Below, one piece after another: positions 44,350 through 54,088 of a DNA stretch of 64,000 nucleotides. The stretch covers positions 42,089 through 106,088 of the forward strand of contig CANCYR010000004.1 of assembly GCA_947382355.1 (NCBI GenBank). Reading direction: 5' to 3'. Under the pieces are notes generated by a model. That model had not been told where the DNA came from, made no database searches, and saw nothing but the letters and a program-made list of their open reading frames with translations. The position numbers were made by a program, and so were the translations under genes. Position 1 is the first letter of the stretch; the number at the start of each line of letters is the position of its first letter. The stretch is from an uncultured Lachnospiraceae bacterium. Lineage in GTDB: Bacteria > Bacillota > Clostridia > Lachnospirales > Lachnospiraceae.

Positions 44350-44376
44350 ATAAATACCTTTTGCAATGGTATTTAT
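44350..44376 (+). other. Hairpin after the lipoprotein gene, and otherwise empty gap
   Basis: ATAAATACC and GGTATTTAT form a 9-base stem with a 9-base loop, 20 bases after the lipoprotein stop. No proper T-run follows, so it may be a weak terminator. The gap 44331-44750 is AT-rich; besides this stem, the direct repeat and promoter listed separately, I see nothing. Confidence 0.35.
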
Positions 44377-44595
44377 GATTATACCAAAAAATATGTCACA
44401 AGATTTTTGATAATTTCATAATTCGTTTTCGGGTGCACGGCATTCATTTCAATTTTATTTCATTTGCATATCCATAAAGAGTTTCTTAAATAGCTGTTTT
44501 TTCCGTGATAAGTATGGTAAGATATTATGTCAACAAAAAGGTTGCCAGCAAAATGAAAATAATAATTTCTTAAGGAAAAAAACACAAATATGTGA

Positions 44596-44601
44596 TATAA
44601 T
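44596..44601 (+). promoter_or_regulatory. Extended -10 element upstream of the methionine gamma-lyase-like gene
   Basis: TGTGATATAAT carries a perfect TATAAT with TG one base upstream. There is no clear -35 box. It is about 150 bases before the ATG at 44751, leaving a leader that includes a direct repeat. Confidence 0.45.
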
Positions 44602-44642
44602 ACCGCAGGATATCTAAAAATTCCAAAAAGCGGCAGCACAGT

Positions 44643-44725
44643 CAAAAATATCTATATTCTATAAAAAACAGCCGAAAAAAGTACAGACATACAGACAAAA
44701 ATATCTGTATTCTATAAATAACAGC
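44643..44725 (+). repeat. Imperfect 30-base direct repeat in the leader
   Basis: The segments 44643-44672 and 44696-44725 are 30 bases each with two differences (both contain ATATCT, TATTCTATAAA and AACAGC). They lie 53 bases apart, just before the start codon region of the next gene. Role unknown. Confidence 0.6.
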
Positions 44726-44750
44726 TAAAACACAAAAACGGAGACCAATT

Positions 44751-46043
44751 ATGAAAGAATCCATTCACACCAAAGACTTATACCAATCCATGGGCATTGA
44801 ACAGGATGTTTATGAATTTGGAGAAGCAATCCTGAAAAATTTAACAGAACGATTTGGAGCCATAGATGAAACGGCCGAATACAACCAGTTAAAGGTTATC
44901 AAGGCAATGCAGGAAGCAAGAGTAAGCGAAGCCTGCCTCCTTGGCACTACCGGATACGGTTACAATGACCTGGGCAGGGATACGTTGGAACAGGTTTATG
45001 CAAAGCTGTTCCACTGCGAGGATGCTCTGGTGCGCCCCCAGATTACCTGCGGCACCCATGCCCTGGCATTAGCGCTTATGTCCAACCTGCGTCCGGGAGA
45101 TGAGCTGCTCTCCCCGGTTGGAAAGCCCTACGATACATTGGAGGAGGTCATCGGCATACGCCCCTCCAAAGGCTCTCTGGCAGAGTACGGCATTACCTAC
45201 CGGCAGGTGGATTTGCTGGAGGATGGCAGCTTTGATTATGAAGGAATCAGACAGGCTCTTTCGGATAAGACAAGGCTTGTGACCATCCAGCGTTCCAAAG
45301 GCTACCAGACAAGAAAGACCCTGTCGGTGGAACGAATAGGAGAATTGATTTCATTTGTAAAATCCGTTAAACCGGATGTCATCTGCATGGTGGATAACTG
45401 TTACGGGGAATTCGTGCAGCGCACAGAACCTACGGATGTGGGAGCGGATATGGTTGTGGGCTCCCTCATTAAAAATCCGGGGGGAGGGCTTGCCCCCATA
45501 GGCGGTTATATTGCCGGAAAGAAGGAATGCGTGGAAAATGCGGCCTTCCGCCTGACTTCGCCGGGGCTTGGAAAAGAGGTGGGGGCATCTCTTGGAGTGA
45601 CGGCTTCTTTTTATCAGGGGCTGTTCCTTGCTCCCATAGTCACTGCCGGCGCCTTAAAAAGCGCTGTTTTTGCTGCGAATATTTATGAAAAGCTGGGATT
45701 TTTCGTAGCGCCTGATTCCAAGGAGGAACGATTCGATATTATTCAGGCGATTACCTTCGGAAAGAAAGAGGGAGTTATCGCTTTTTGCAAGGGCATTCAG
45801 GCTGGAGCCCCGGTGGACGGCTTCGTGACTCCGGAGCCATGGGACATGCCCGGCTATGACAGTCCGGTAATCATGGCGGCAGGCGCCTTTGTGTCCGGCT
45901 CCTCCATTGAGCTTAGCGCAGACGGTCCCATCAAGCCTCCCTACAATGTTTATTTTCAGGGAGGACTTACCTGGCAGCATGGAAAATTCGGAATTCTGAA
46001 AACTCTACAGGAAATGAAAAAATGCGGCTTAATCCGCCTCTAG
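44751..46043 (+). CDS. Methionine gamma-lyase family protein (aluminium-resistance protein, YnbB-like)
   Basis: This 430-residue PLP-enzyme of the Met_gamma_lyase Pfam family has GTTGYGYNDLGRDTLEQ and RPQITCGTHALALAL. MVDNCYGEF follows, and the likely PLP lysine Lys241 lies in GSLIKNPGGGLAPIGGYI. The C-terminal YNVYFQGGLTWQHGK is also typical. Members are widespread downstream of mutS-mutL-miaA (-hfq) in Firmicutes, although the reaction is not proven in most; the old name came from an aluminium-resistance clone. It has its own likely promoter. Confidence 0.88.
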   Translation: MKESIHTKDLYQSMGIEQDVYEFGEAILKNLTERFGAIDETAEYNQLKVIKAMQEARVSEACLLGTTGYGYNDLGRDTLEQVYAKLFHCEDALVRPQITCGTHALALALMSNLRPGDELLSPVGKPYDTLEEVIGIRPSKGSLAEYGITYRQVDLLEDGSFDYEGIRQALSDKTRLVTIQRSKGYQTRKTLSVERIGELISFVKSVKPDVICMVDNCYGEFVQRTEPTDVGADMVVGSLIKNPGGGLAPIGGYIAGKKECVENAAFRLTSPGLGKEVGASLGVTASFYQGLFLAPIVTAGALKSAVFAANIYEKLGFFVAPDSKEERFDIIQAITFGKKEGVIAFCKGIQAGAPVDGFVTPEPWDMPGYDSPVIMAAGAFVSGSSIELSADGPIKPPYNVYFQGGLTWQHGKFGILKTLQEMKKCGLIRL

Positions 46044-46212
46044 CTGTCGAAAAAAAAACAACAAAGTTTATGTACAGAACTTTTTTCTTGTGCTAAAATA
46101 AGGAAGTAGCTTTTTCGTACTGTATACAAAAGATTGTGACAGTGAGTAAATGAGACACAATATATATTGAGAAAACCAAATGCTTTTTTATATTTGGAAC
46201 GTCGGAGGTACC

Positions 46213-46452
46213 ATGAAAGGAAAAAATAACTGGGCCTGCTTTCTGATGATTTTGTCTGGTATTGTCATAGGCGGATTTATCGGAAGCCTGTTCCCTGATA
46301 CGTTCTTAAATTACGGACAGACCTTTGGTATGGATACGCCCTTTGTGCTGAATCTGGGCATACTGGTCCTTACCTTTGGGTTAAATGTCAAAATCACCAT
46401 GGCAAGCATTATCGGCATTGTGATTGCCATTATTATTTATCGGTTTTTATAA
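46213..46452 (+). CDS. DUF4321 membrane protein
   Basis: The ATG at 46213 has GGAGGT just upstream and is preferred over the in-frame 46180. The 79-residue product has two hydrophobic helices (about 8-24 and 46-78), with GGFIGSLFPDTFL between and VLNLGILVLTFGLN after. This is the DUF4321 pattern, usually found close to radC, mreB or maf in Clostridia. Function unknown; membrane location is clear. Confidence 0.8.
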   Translation: MKGKNNWACFLMILSGIVIGGFIGSLFPDTFLNYGQTFGMDTPFVLNLGILVLTFGLNVKITMASIIGIVIAIIIYRFL

Positions 46453-46489
46453 TTCCCGGCTTTTACGGAGAGCATAAAAGGGAAGGAAA

Positions 46490-47179
46490 ATGGATAAGAA
46501 AAAAGAAACGGTTTGTGAAATGGACATGCCCTATGAACGGTTTGTAAAGCTTGGACCGGAAAACCTGTCGGACAGGGAGCTTCTGGCAATTATTTTAAGG
46601 ACAGGCTCTAAAGGAGAAAATGCCATGGAGCTTGCGGGACATGTGCTGGAGCTTGCCGGAGCGGATATGGGGCTTTTAGGTCTGCATCATATTGATATCA
46701 GGCAGTTACAAAGCATAAAAGGTATCGGAATCGTAAAAGCTGTTAAAATAAAATGTATGGCGGAGGTTTCCAACCGGATTTCCATGACGAAGGCAAAAAG
46801 GAATATCTGCTTTCAGTCTCCTGATACAGTGGCGGACTACTATATGGAAAAGTTAAGGCATCAGGAAAAGGAACATGCCATGTTTCTGTATCTGGATACA
46901 AAAGGCCATCTGATTGAAGAGGTTATCATGACCATAGGCAGCGCAAGGGAATCCGTAGTATGCGTCAGGGATGTGCTCAGAAAGGCTCTTTTGGTAAATG
47001 CCACATCCTTTATTATGCTCCACAACCATCCTAGCGGCGACTGCCGGCCCAGCAGTGAGGATAAACTCATTACCCAAAAGCTGTTAAAGGCTTCCGTTTT
47101 GATGGATTTGGACTTTTTAGACCATATTATTATCGGGGACAAAACATATTTAAGCTTTAAAGAGCAAAAACTTTTATAA
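46490..47179 (+). CDS. radC: RadC family JAB-domain protein
   Basis: This is 229 residues. The N-terminal RPENLSDRELLA-type segment (here GPENLSDRELLAIILRTG) and an HhH-like LQSIKGIGIVKAVKI are followed by the MPN/JAMM metal motif HNHPSGDCRPSSED. Once called a DNA-repair protein, the true role of RadC is unsettled. The position ahead of mreB is conserved in Firmicutes. Confidence 0.93.
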   Translation: MDKKKETVCEMDMPYERFVKLGPENLSDRELLAIILRTGSKGENAMELAGHVLELAGADMGLLGLHHIDIRQLQSIKGIGIVKAVKIKCMAEVSNRISMTKAKRNICFQSPDTVADYYMEKLRHQEKEHAMFLYLDTKGHLIEEVIMTIGSARESVVCVRDVLRKALLVNATSFIMLHNHPSGDCRPSSEDKLITQKLLKASVLMDLDFLDHIIIGDKTYLSFKEQKLL

Positions 47180-47221
47180 CAAAGGAAATAGTGAAGGAAC
47201 CAAAAGGAAAGGAGAAGTACA

Positions 47222-48241
47222 ATGGCTTCAAGTGCATATGGTATCGATTTAGGTACTTGCAATATTAAAATTTTCGCAAAAGGGGAGGATTCGATTTTTA
47301 CATCGAAAAATATGATTGCAATCGAAAATAAAAATTATTTGTTTGCATATGGAGACGATGCCTTTGACATGTATGAAAAGGCGCCCAGCAACATCCATAT
47401 TTCCTATCCTCTTTCCAACGGGGTAATTGCGGATATCAAGAACATGCAGACTCTGATTAAATGCTATATTACAGATTTGTGCAAAGGAAATGTAAAACCG
47501 GCGGATTATTTTATTGCAGTGCCTACGGATGTGACAGAAGTGGAAAAAAGGGCATTTTATGATCTGGTAAAAAATGCTAATGTAAAAGCAAAGAAAGTCA
47601 TGGTAGTGGAAAAGGCAGTGGCGGACGGTCTGGGACTGGACATTGACGTAAAGAATTCCCAGGGCGTGCTGGTGGTGGATATCGGTTTCGATACTACGGA
47701 AATTTCTATTTTATCTTTGGGAGGAATCGTGTTAAGCAAACTGATTAAAGTGGGCGGACAGAAATTCGACGACGCCATTCGTAATATTGTAAGACGGGAA
47801 TATAATCTGATTATTGGCGGAAAGACAGCGGAAAAGGTAAAGATTTCCCTTGGGCAAATGGAAGAAAAAAATGCCGGCGCCATCGTATACGGCAGGGATA
47901 TCGTAACAGGGCTTCCTGTTGAAAGGGAGATACCGGCAGATTTGGTCCATGAGGCATTAAGAGAACACTTTGATGTGATTATTGATAATATTAAGGTGAT
48001 TTTGGAAAGGACTCCCCCGGAGCTTGCAGCGGATATTTACAGAAACGGCCTTTATGTAACAGGAGGCGCCTGTCAGGTAAACGGGCTATCAGGACTGCTT
48101 AGCAAAGGCACCGGCTTAAAGGTGAATGTGGCAGAAAATCCAATTGAAAGCGTTGCAATCGGGCTTTCCAAAATTATTAAAGATGAAAATTATCGTTCGG
48201 TAGCTTATTCCATTCAGGGCATGGGTAACGGAGGAAAGTAA
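47222..48241 (+). CDS. mreB: Rod-shape protein MreB (actin homologue)
   Basis: This is 339 residues after AAAGGAG. The actin-type nucleotide-binding motifs are YGIDLGTCNIKIF, VVDIGFDTTEISIL and YVTGGACQVNGL. The sequence is somewhat diverged from canonical MreB, as with the second MreB/Mbl-like copies, so another copy may exist elsewhere. It polymerises at the membrane and directs the elongasome with MreC and MreD, encoded immediately downstream (one-base overlap with mreC). Confidence 0.9.
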   Translation: MASSAYGIDLGTCNIKIFAKGEDSIFTSKNMIAIENKNYLFAYGDDAFDMYEKAPSNIHISYPLSNGVIADIKNMQTLIKCYITDLCKGNVKPADYFIAVPTDVTEVEKRAFYDLVKNANVKAKKVMVVEKAVADGLGLDIDVKNSQGVLVVDIGFDTTEISILSLGGIVLSKLIKVGGQKFDDAIRNIVRREYNLIIGGKTAEKVKISLGQMEEKNAGAIVYGRDIVTGLPVEREIPADLVHEALREHFDVIIDNIKVILERTPPELAADIYRNGLYVTGGACQVNGLSGLLSKGTGLKVNVAENPIESVAIGLSKIIKDENYRSVAYSIQGMGNGGK

Positions 48242-49101
48242 TGAGACGGCGAAAAGCAAAGTTTACCATACCAAGTAAATATTTATTATTGCTTTTAACC
48301 GCTTTATGTGTGATTGTCATGGCGATTACCTTTACTACAGACTTTTTTGCAGGACCTTTAAGCAGCGTGGCAGGCTTTGTAATCGTTCCTTTTCAGAAAG
48401 GAATCAGCAGCGTGGGCTCATGGCTCACTGACCGTTCCGACGAGCTCGGGCAGCTTAAGGATGTATTAAAGGAAAATAAAGAGCTTCAGGCTGAAATCGA
48501 CAGGCTTACCATTGAAATCAACGGCCTTCAGCAGGACCGGTACGAGCTTAGCAACTTAAGGGATTTATACAGCCTTGACAATCAATACAGCGATTATGAA
48601 AAAATCGGGGCAAGAGTCATAGGAAAGGATGCCGGGAACTGGTTCAATACCTTTGTGCTTGATAAGGGAGAAAAGGATGGCATAGAAGTGGATATGAACG
48701 TGATGGCAGGAAGCGGCCTTGTAGGAAGAGTCATTGACGTGGGCCCTAACTGGTGCAAGGTCATTTCCATCATAGACGATAAATCCAATGTAAGCGGCAT
48801 GATTCTGTCCACCTCAGACCGGATGATTGTTTCCGGGGATTTGGAGCTTATGAACGGAGGCATGATTCGGTTCTCACAGCTTTTGAATTCGGAAGGAACG
48901 GTAAAGGAAGGGGATAAGGTAGTCACCTCCCATATCAGCAATAAATTTCTTCCGGGTATCTTAATCGGATACATAGGGGAAATCAATTCGGATGAAAATA
49001 ATCTGACCTGTTCGGGAACCATCATTCCGGCAGCAGATTTTGAACATTTGGAAGAGGTTTTGATTATTTTGACAAAAAAGGATCAGGTAGATGAAGAATA
49101 A
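48241..49101 (+). CDS. mreC: Rod-shape protein MreC
   Basis: This is 286 residues: one N-terminal transmembrane helix (about 15-33), a coiled coil (about 75-105, ending LQQDRYELSNLRDLYSL), then the beta-barrel domains. IGKDAGNWFNTFVLDKGEKDG, MAGSGLVGRV and the VVTSHISNKFLPGILIGYI block are family signatures. It links MreB to the peptidoglycan synthases. Overlaps mreB by one base and mreD by eleven. Confidence 0.94.
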   Translation: MRRRKAKFTIPSKYLLLLLTALCVIVMAITFTTDFFAGPLSSVAGFVIVPFQKGISSVGSWLTDRSDELGQLKDVLKENKELQAEIDRLTIEINGLQQDRYELSNLRDLYSLDNQYSDYEKIGARVIGKDAGNWFNTFVLDKGEKDGIEVDMNVMAGSGLVGRVIDVGPNWCKVISIIDDKSNVSGMILSTSDRMIVSGDLELMNGGMIRFSQLLNSEGTVKEGDKVVTSHISNKFLPGILIGYIGEINSDENNLTCSGTIIPAADFEHLEEVLIILTKKDQVDEE

Positions 49102-49609
49102 TATCGTAATAGGACTTTTTGTTCTTTTGTGTTTCATTTTACAAAGTACCGTATTTCAGGCGCTGTCCTTTGGAGGCATTGCTCCCAATCTGTTAATCGT
49201 CCTTACTGCGGCTTTCGGTTTCATGAGGGGGAAAAAATGTGGTCTGTTAGTAGGCTTTTTTTCCGGTCTGTTAGTGGATTTGTTTTTTGGGGAAGTACTT
49301 TGTTTTTATGCATTGATTTATATGTATATCGGTTACGGAAACGGAATGTTCCGGCGCATTTTCTTTAAAGAGGATATTAAGCTTCCCATGGTGCTCATTA
49401 CAGTAAGCGACTTTTTATATTGTATGGTCTGCTATCTGTTATTATTCCTGTTACGTACCAGATTTCATTTTCCTTATTATTTCGTACATATTATCATTCC
49501 GGAAATTGTTTATACCATTGTTGTAACTATTGCACTGTATCCTCTGATTCTGTATGTAAACGGCAGATTAGAGGGAAAAGACCAAAGGGGCGAACGAAGC
49601 TTTGTTTAG
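49091..49609 (+). CDS. mreD: Rod-shape protein MreD
   Basis: This is 172 residues with five or six hydrophobic segments. IAPNLLIVLTAAFGFMRGKK and GLLVDLFFGEVLCFYALIYM match the MreD family. It overlaps mreC at its start and the PBP2 gene at its end, so the four proteins are translationally coupled. Confidence 0.92.
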   Translation: MKNNIVIGLFVLLCFILQSTVFQALSFGGIAPNLLIVLTAAFGFMRGKKCGLLVGFFSGLLVDLFFGEVLCFYALIYMYIGYGNGMFRRIFFKEDIKLPMVLITVSDFLYCMVCYLLLFLLRTRFHFPYYFVHIIIPEIVYTIVVTIALYPLILYVNGRLEGKDQRGERSFV

Positions 49610-52469
49610 AAATTTCAGAGAAGCATTTATCAATATGGTAACCTCCCGATTATTTGTGCTCGTACTGTTGTTTTTTGCTTTGGCGGGCATATTGATTCAG
49701 CGTATTTTTGTGCTGCAGATTGTGGAGGGAGAAGAAAAACAGGCACAATTCCAGTTGAAAACAGACAAGACTATTTCCATACCAAGTACCAGAGGAAATA
49801 TTTATGATAGAAACGGTGAGCTGCTTGCCTACAATGAGCTTGCCTATTCCGTTACCTTTACAGACACGTTGGAATCTAAAAGCGGCAAGAATGCAAAGCT
49901 TAATGAAACTCTTTTGAATCTGATTCGGATCATTGAAGAAAACGGAGACAGTATCGTAAAGGATTTTAATATTATTCTTAACAGAGAAGGAGAGTTCGAA
50001 TTTGCTGTTTCCGGCACAAAGCTTCTGCGGTTTTTAGGTGATGTATATGGTGAGGCGGATACTTCCCAGCTGGAATATTCACAAAAGACAGCCACTGCAA
50101 GGGAAGTCATCGAATTTCTGGCAGGGCCCAAGAAATACGGCATCGGTGAATATACCGATGAGGAAAAGAAGGATTTTGTGATTGGAAAAGGCTATACAAA
50201 TGAAGAGCTTTTAAAGCTGGTGACTCTCCGCTATGCCCTTGGGCTTAATGTATATACCCAGTTTATCCCGACGCTGGTGGCTGCAGACGTGTCTGACGAA
50301 ACGGTGGCTGCAGTGATGGAAAATGAAAATCTGCTGGAAGGGGTTGATATTGAAGAAACTACCATCAGAAGATATGTGGAAAGCGTATATTTTTCTCATA
50401 TACTTGGATATACAGGAAAGATTTCGGAAGAAGAATATCAGGAACTTTCTGCGCAAAATAAGGAATATACAAGAAATGACGTGGTGGGAAAAGCAGGAAT
50501 CGAACAGATGATGGAGCTTTCCTTACAGGGAAAGAGCGGAAAAAGGAATGTATGCGTGGATAATCTGGGAAAGATTGTAGAAGTAAAGAGCCAGACAAAT
50601 CCCGTAGCAGGCAATGACCTGTATCTGACAATTGATAAAAATCTCCAGAAGGCTGTTTATTGTCTGCTGGAACAAAAAATTGCCGGCATTTTAGTGGATA
50701 AGATTGACAATATAAAGGAATATGTACCAAGGGAAAATGCTTCTGCATCGGATATCCGTATTCCCATAGATGATGTATATTATGCTTTAATCAATAACAG
50801 TATTATTGATATCAGCCATTTTTCAGAGGAAGATGCAAAGGAAACGGAAAAATCCGTTTATCAGGCATTTTTAAGTAAACAGGAGCGGGTGATTTCGGGT
50901 ATCCGGGAAGAGCTTATGAGTCTTTCCACCGTTTACAAGGACCTGCCGACAGAGCAGCAGGCATATGAGCTTTATATTGTTTCCATGCTGGAAGAAAACG
51001 GCGTGCTCATAAAAGAAGAAATCGACAAAGAAAATGAAATCTATTCCGGCTGGAAAAATGAAACAGTGAGCTTAAAAGAGTATTTAACAGAGGCAATTGC
51101 CGAAAACTGGATTGACATTACAAAGCTTGAGCTGAAATCCAAATACTCTGACGCAGATGAAGTGTATGAAAGGCTTCTTGATTATATAGAAGAGGACTTG
51201 AAGACTAATGTAAAGTTCTTTAAGAAAATATATAAATACATGATTCAGGAAAATTCCCTGTCCGGCAGGGACGTCTGTCTGCTTTTGTTTGAACAGAAGA
51301 TTATTGACGGCACGGATGAGGAAAAGGCTGCTGTAAGCAGCGGAACCACCTCTCCCTACAATTTTATGCTGAATAAAATAAAAAATCTGGATATTACCCC
51401 TGCACAGCTGGCTCTTGATCCATGCTCCGGCTCCATGGTGGTGACAGATGTAAATACCGGAGAGGTGCTTGCCCTCGTTTCTTATCCAAGCTATGATAAT
51501 AACCGCCTGGCAAATACGATAGATGCGGATTATTATGCACAGATTTATAATGACTTATCCAACCCTATGTGGGATTATGCAACCCAGCAGCTTTCGGCTC
51601 CCGGCTCCACTTACAAGATGGTAACGGCTGTGGCGGCTTTAGAGGAAGGTGTTGTGGGGAGAGGGGAAACGATTACCTGCCATGGCGTGTGGGACAATCC
51701 TATTTATGCCACCCATCCTCCTAAGTGCTGGATATCTCCGGGACGGCACGGAGCTTTGAATATAGAAGGAGCCATAGAGAACTCCTGTAACTATTTCTTT
51801 TATGATATGGGATACAGGCTCAGCCGTCTAAACGGCAATTATGACAGCGATACGGGGCTTTTAAAGCTTCGGAAGTATTCAGAGATGTTCGGGCTTTCTG
51901 ATAAATCCGGTGTGGAAATACCGGAAGAGGCTCCAAGCATTTCCAATCAGGACTCCGTTCGTTCCGCTATCGGACAGGGTAACAGCAACTACTCCACGGC
52001 GGGACTGGCACGTTATGTAACCACTGTGGCAAACAGTGGAACCTGTTATAACTTAAGCCTTTTGGACAAGCTGACGGATTCCGATGGAAATCTGATTGAG
52101 GATTTCTCACCGGAAATCAGAAATAAGGTTGACATTTCCCAAAGCATCTGGAGTGCGGTTCATACGGGCATGAGGAAGGTGATTGAAGGCAAGGCTTATT
52201 TTAAGGATATGACCATTTCCGTAGCAGGGAAAACCGGTACGGCACAGTTTATTACTTCCAGGCCCAACCATGCATTGTTCGTATGCTATGCGCCCTATGA
52301 AAATCCGGAAATTGCCATTGCCACCCGTATTGTTTATGGTTATGCTGCGGATAATGCCGGACAGGTAACCGCCGATGTGATTAAATATTACTTTGGACTG
52401 GAAAAGGAAGAAGATTTGCTGACCGGTACGGCAGAGGAAAATACAGCAGTAAACTCCAGAGAACAGTAA
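49602..52469 (+). CDS. mrdA: Penicillin-binding protein 2 (class B transpeptidase) with large internal insertion
   Basis: The start is TTG at 49602, inside the end of mreD with AAAGGGG upstream; ATG 49635 is an alternative. The 955-residue product has an N-terminal membrane anchor and a dimerisation domain. The transpeptidase has active-site Ser669 (STYK), Ser728-Cys-Asn730 and Lys877-Thr-Gly. PBP2 proteins are usually 600-700 residues. Here about 240 mainly helical residues (about 365-605) lie between the TIDKNLQ block and the VVTDVNTGEVLALVSYPSYD block. The insertion is probably a lineage-specific domain on the outer face. It acts with RodA (54312-55424) in side-wall synthesis. Confidence 0.92.
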   Translation: MFRNFREAFINMVTSRLFVLVLLFFALAGILIQRIFVLQIVEGEEKQAQFQLKTDKTISIPSTRGNIYDRNGELLAYNELAYSVTFTDTLESKSGKNAKLNETLLNLIRIIEENGDSIVKDFNIILNREGEFEFAVSGTKLLRFLGDVYGEADTSQLEYSQKTATAREVIEFLAGPKKYGIGEYTDEEKKDFVIGKGYTNEELLKLVTLRYALGLNVYTQFIPTLVAADVSDETVAAVMENENLLEGVDIEETTIRRYVESVYFSHILGYTGKISEEEYQELSAQNKEYTRNDVVGKAGIEQMMELSLQGKSGKRNVCVDNLGKIVEVKSQTNPVAGNDLYLTIDKNLQKAVYCLLEQKIAGILVDKIDNIKEYVPRENASASDIRIPIDDVYYALINNSIIDISHFSEEDAKETEKSVYQAFLSKQERVISGIREELMSLSTVYKDLPTEQQAYELYIVSMLEENGVLIKEEIDKENEIYSGWKNETVSLKEYLTEAIAENWIDITKLELKSKYSDADEVYERLLDYIEEDLKTNVKFFKKIYKYMIQENSLSGRDVCLLLFEQKIIDGTDEEKAAVSSGTTSPYNFMLNKIKNLDITPAQLALDPCSGSMVVTDVNTGEVLALVSYPSYDNNRLANTIDADYYAQIYNDLSNPMWDYATQQLSAPGSTYKMVTAVAALEEGVVGRGETITCHGVWDNPIYATHPPKCWISPGRHGALNIEGAIENSCNYFFYDMGYRLSRLNGNYDSDTGLLKLRKYSEMFGLSDKSGVEIPEEAPSISNQDSVRSAIGQGNSNYSTAGLARYVTTVANSGTCYNLSLLDKLTDSDGNLIEDFSPEIRNKVDISQSIWSAVHTGMRKVIEGKAYFKDMTISVAGKTGTAQFITSRPNHALFVCYAPYENPEIAIATRIVYGYAADNAGQVTADVIKYYFGLEKEEDLLTGTAEENTAVNSREQ

Positions 52470-52515
52470 AAGCCTGCCATACAAAAAAGCAATCGAAATA
52501 AAAGAAGGTGCATAA

Positions 52516-53193
52516 ATGACTAATCATGTAAATATTAAAAGCTTTCCCCATGGACTTAAAGTGTTTTTGGATGAACAGGCGGCTTTTGAAGAACTGCTTG
52601 AGGAAATCAGGGTAAAGTTTAAGGATTCAGAAAAGTTTTTTAAAAATACAAAAATAGCCATTACTTTTGAAGGCAGGGAACTGTCTGAACAGGAAGAACG
52701 GCAGATTATCGAAGCAATCGTAAGTGTCTGTGACATACAGATTGCCTGCATCGTAGGAAAGGATCAGGAGACAGAACATACTTTTTTAAAGGCTGTGACC
52801 CAGATGGAATACGAGGAGGCTGAAAATACAGGACAATTTTATAAAGGCACATTAAAAGACGGTCAGCTACTGGAAACGGAAAAGAGCATAGTGATTCTGG
52901 GAGATGTTTATCCCAATGCCTCCATTGTTTCCAAGAAAAATATTGTTATAATAGGTGGTTTATACGGTAAAGCCTATGCAGGAGCGGACGGAGCCAGTCA
53001 CTTCGTAGCAGCGCTGGATATGGCGCCCCAGCAGCTCCGTATCGGAGACTTGAAAGGGCAGTTTACCGAGAAACAAAATAAATGGCTCATAAAGCCGAAA
53101 CATATACCAAAGATTGCATATGTAAAAGAAAACCGGATTGTGTTTGAAGACATAAAATTTACGGAAGAATTACTAAATGCTTTGGTTTTTTAA
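52516..53193 (+). CDS. minC: Septum site-determining protein MinC
   Basis: This is 225 residues after AAGGTG. An N-terminal MinC_N-like domain (about 1-95) precedes the beta-helix C-domain: YKGTLKDGQLLETEKSIVIL, GDVYPNASIVSKKNIVIIGG, LYGKAYAGADG, and MAPQQLRIGDL. It inhibits FtsZ at sites other than midcell. minD and minE follow, giving a full Min system between the PBP2 and RodA genes. Confidence 0.92.
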   Translation: MTNHVNIKSFPHGLKVFLDEQAAFEELLEEIRVKFKDSEKFFKNTKIAITFEGRELSEQEERQIIEAIVSVCDIQIACIVGKDQETEHTFLKAVTQMEYEEAENTGQFYKGTLKDGQLLETEKSIVILGDVYPNASIVSKKNIVIIGGLYGKAYAGADGASHFVAALDMAPQQLRIGDLKGQFTEKQNKWLIKPKHIPKIAYVKENRIVFEDIKFTEELLNALVF

Positions 53194-53284
53194 AACAGAA
53201 CAGGAAAACCGGATTTAGGGGACAAATATTTCATCATCATTTTGAAGGTTCCGGCAGAAAGCGGAACGGTAAGGAGGAAAAAAC

Positions 53285-54076
53285 ATGAGTGAAGTAATTG
53301 TCATTACATCAGGAAAAGGCGGTGTAGGAAAAACCACTACAAGCGCAAACATCGGTACAGGACTTGCCTATTTAGGGCAAAAGGTAGTATTGATTGACAC
53401 GGATATAGGGCTTCGGAACTTAGACGTGGTCATGGGGCTGGAAAACCGGATTGTCTACAATCTTGTAGATGTCATAGAAGGCAACTGCCGGTTGAAGCAG
53501 GCGTTAATCCGTGATAAGAGATATCCCAATCTGTATTTGCTGCCATCCGCCCAGACGAGAGATAAGACAGCGGTAAATCCGGAACAAATGAGAAAGCTTA
53601 CGGCGCTCCTTAGAGAGCAGTTCGATTATGTGATTTTAGACTGTCCGGCAGGAATCGAAAGAGGCTTCCAGAATGCCATTGCAGGAGCGGACAGGGCAAT
53701 TGTAGTGACTACGCCGGAGGTATCCGCCATCCGGGATGCAGACAGGATTATAGGGCTGCTGAATGCCTATGAGTTTGGCAAGATTGATTTAGTTGTAAAC
53801 AGGCTCCGTCAGGATATGATCCGCCGGGGCGATATGATGAGCATGGAGGATGTGGAGGATATTTTGTCGGTTTCCCTGCTTGGAGCGGTCTATGATGATG
53901 AAAATGTAGTCATTGCCACCAATCATGGCGAGCCGTTAGTATGCGGCACCACTCTGGCAGGAAGGGCGTATATGAACATCTGCCGGCGCATATTGGGTGA
54001 AGAGGTTCCTATCATTGATTTGGAAAGAGAAAAATCCATCTGGTTTCGTTTTGGTGGAATATTTCAAAAAAATTAG
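53285..54076 (+). CDS. minD: Septum site-determining ATPase MinD
   Basis: This is 263 residues. The deviant Walker A motif ITSGKGGVGKTTTSANI at the N-terminus, DTDIGLRNLDVVMGLENR and ILDCPAGIERGFQNA identify MinD. The C-terminus should carry the amphipathic membrane helix; here it ends IWFRFGGIFQKN. It recruits MinC to the membrane and is cycled by MinE. AAGGAGG ribosome site. Confidence 0.96.
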   Translation: MSEVIVITSGKGGVGKTTTSANIGTGLAYLGQKVVLIDTDIGLRNLDVVMGLENRIVYNLVDVIEGNCRLKQALIRDKRYPNLYLLPSAQTRDKTAVNPEQMRKLTALLREQFDYVILDCPAGIERGFQNAIAGADRAIVVTTPEVSAIRDADRIIGLLNAYEFGKIDLVVNRLRQDMIRRGDMMSMEDVEDILSVSLLGAVYDDENVVIATNHGEPLVCGTTLAGRAYMNICRRILGEEVPIIDLEREKSIWFRFGGIFQKN

Positions 54077-54088
54077 GGGGGAGCCGTC

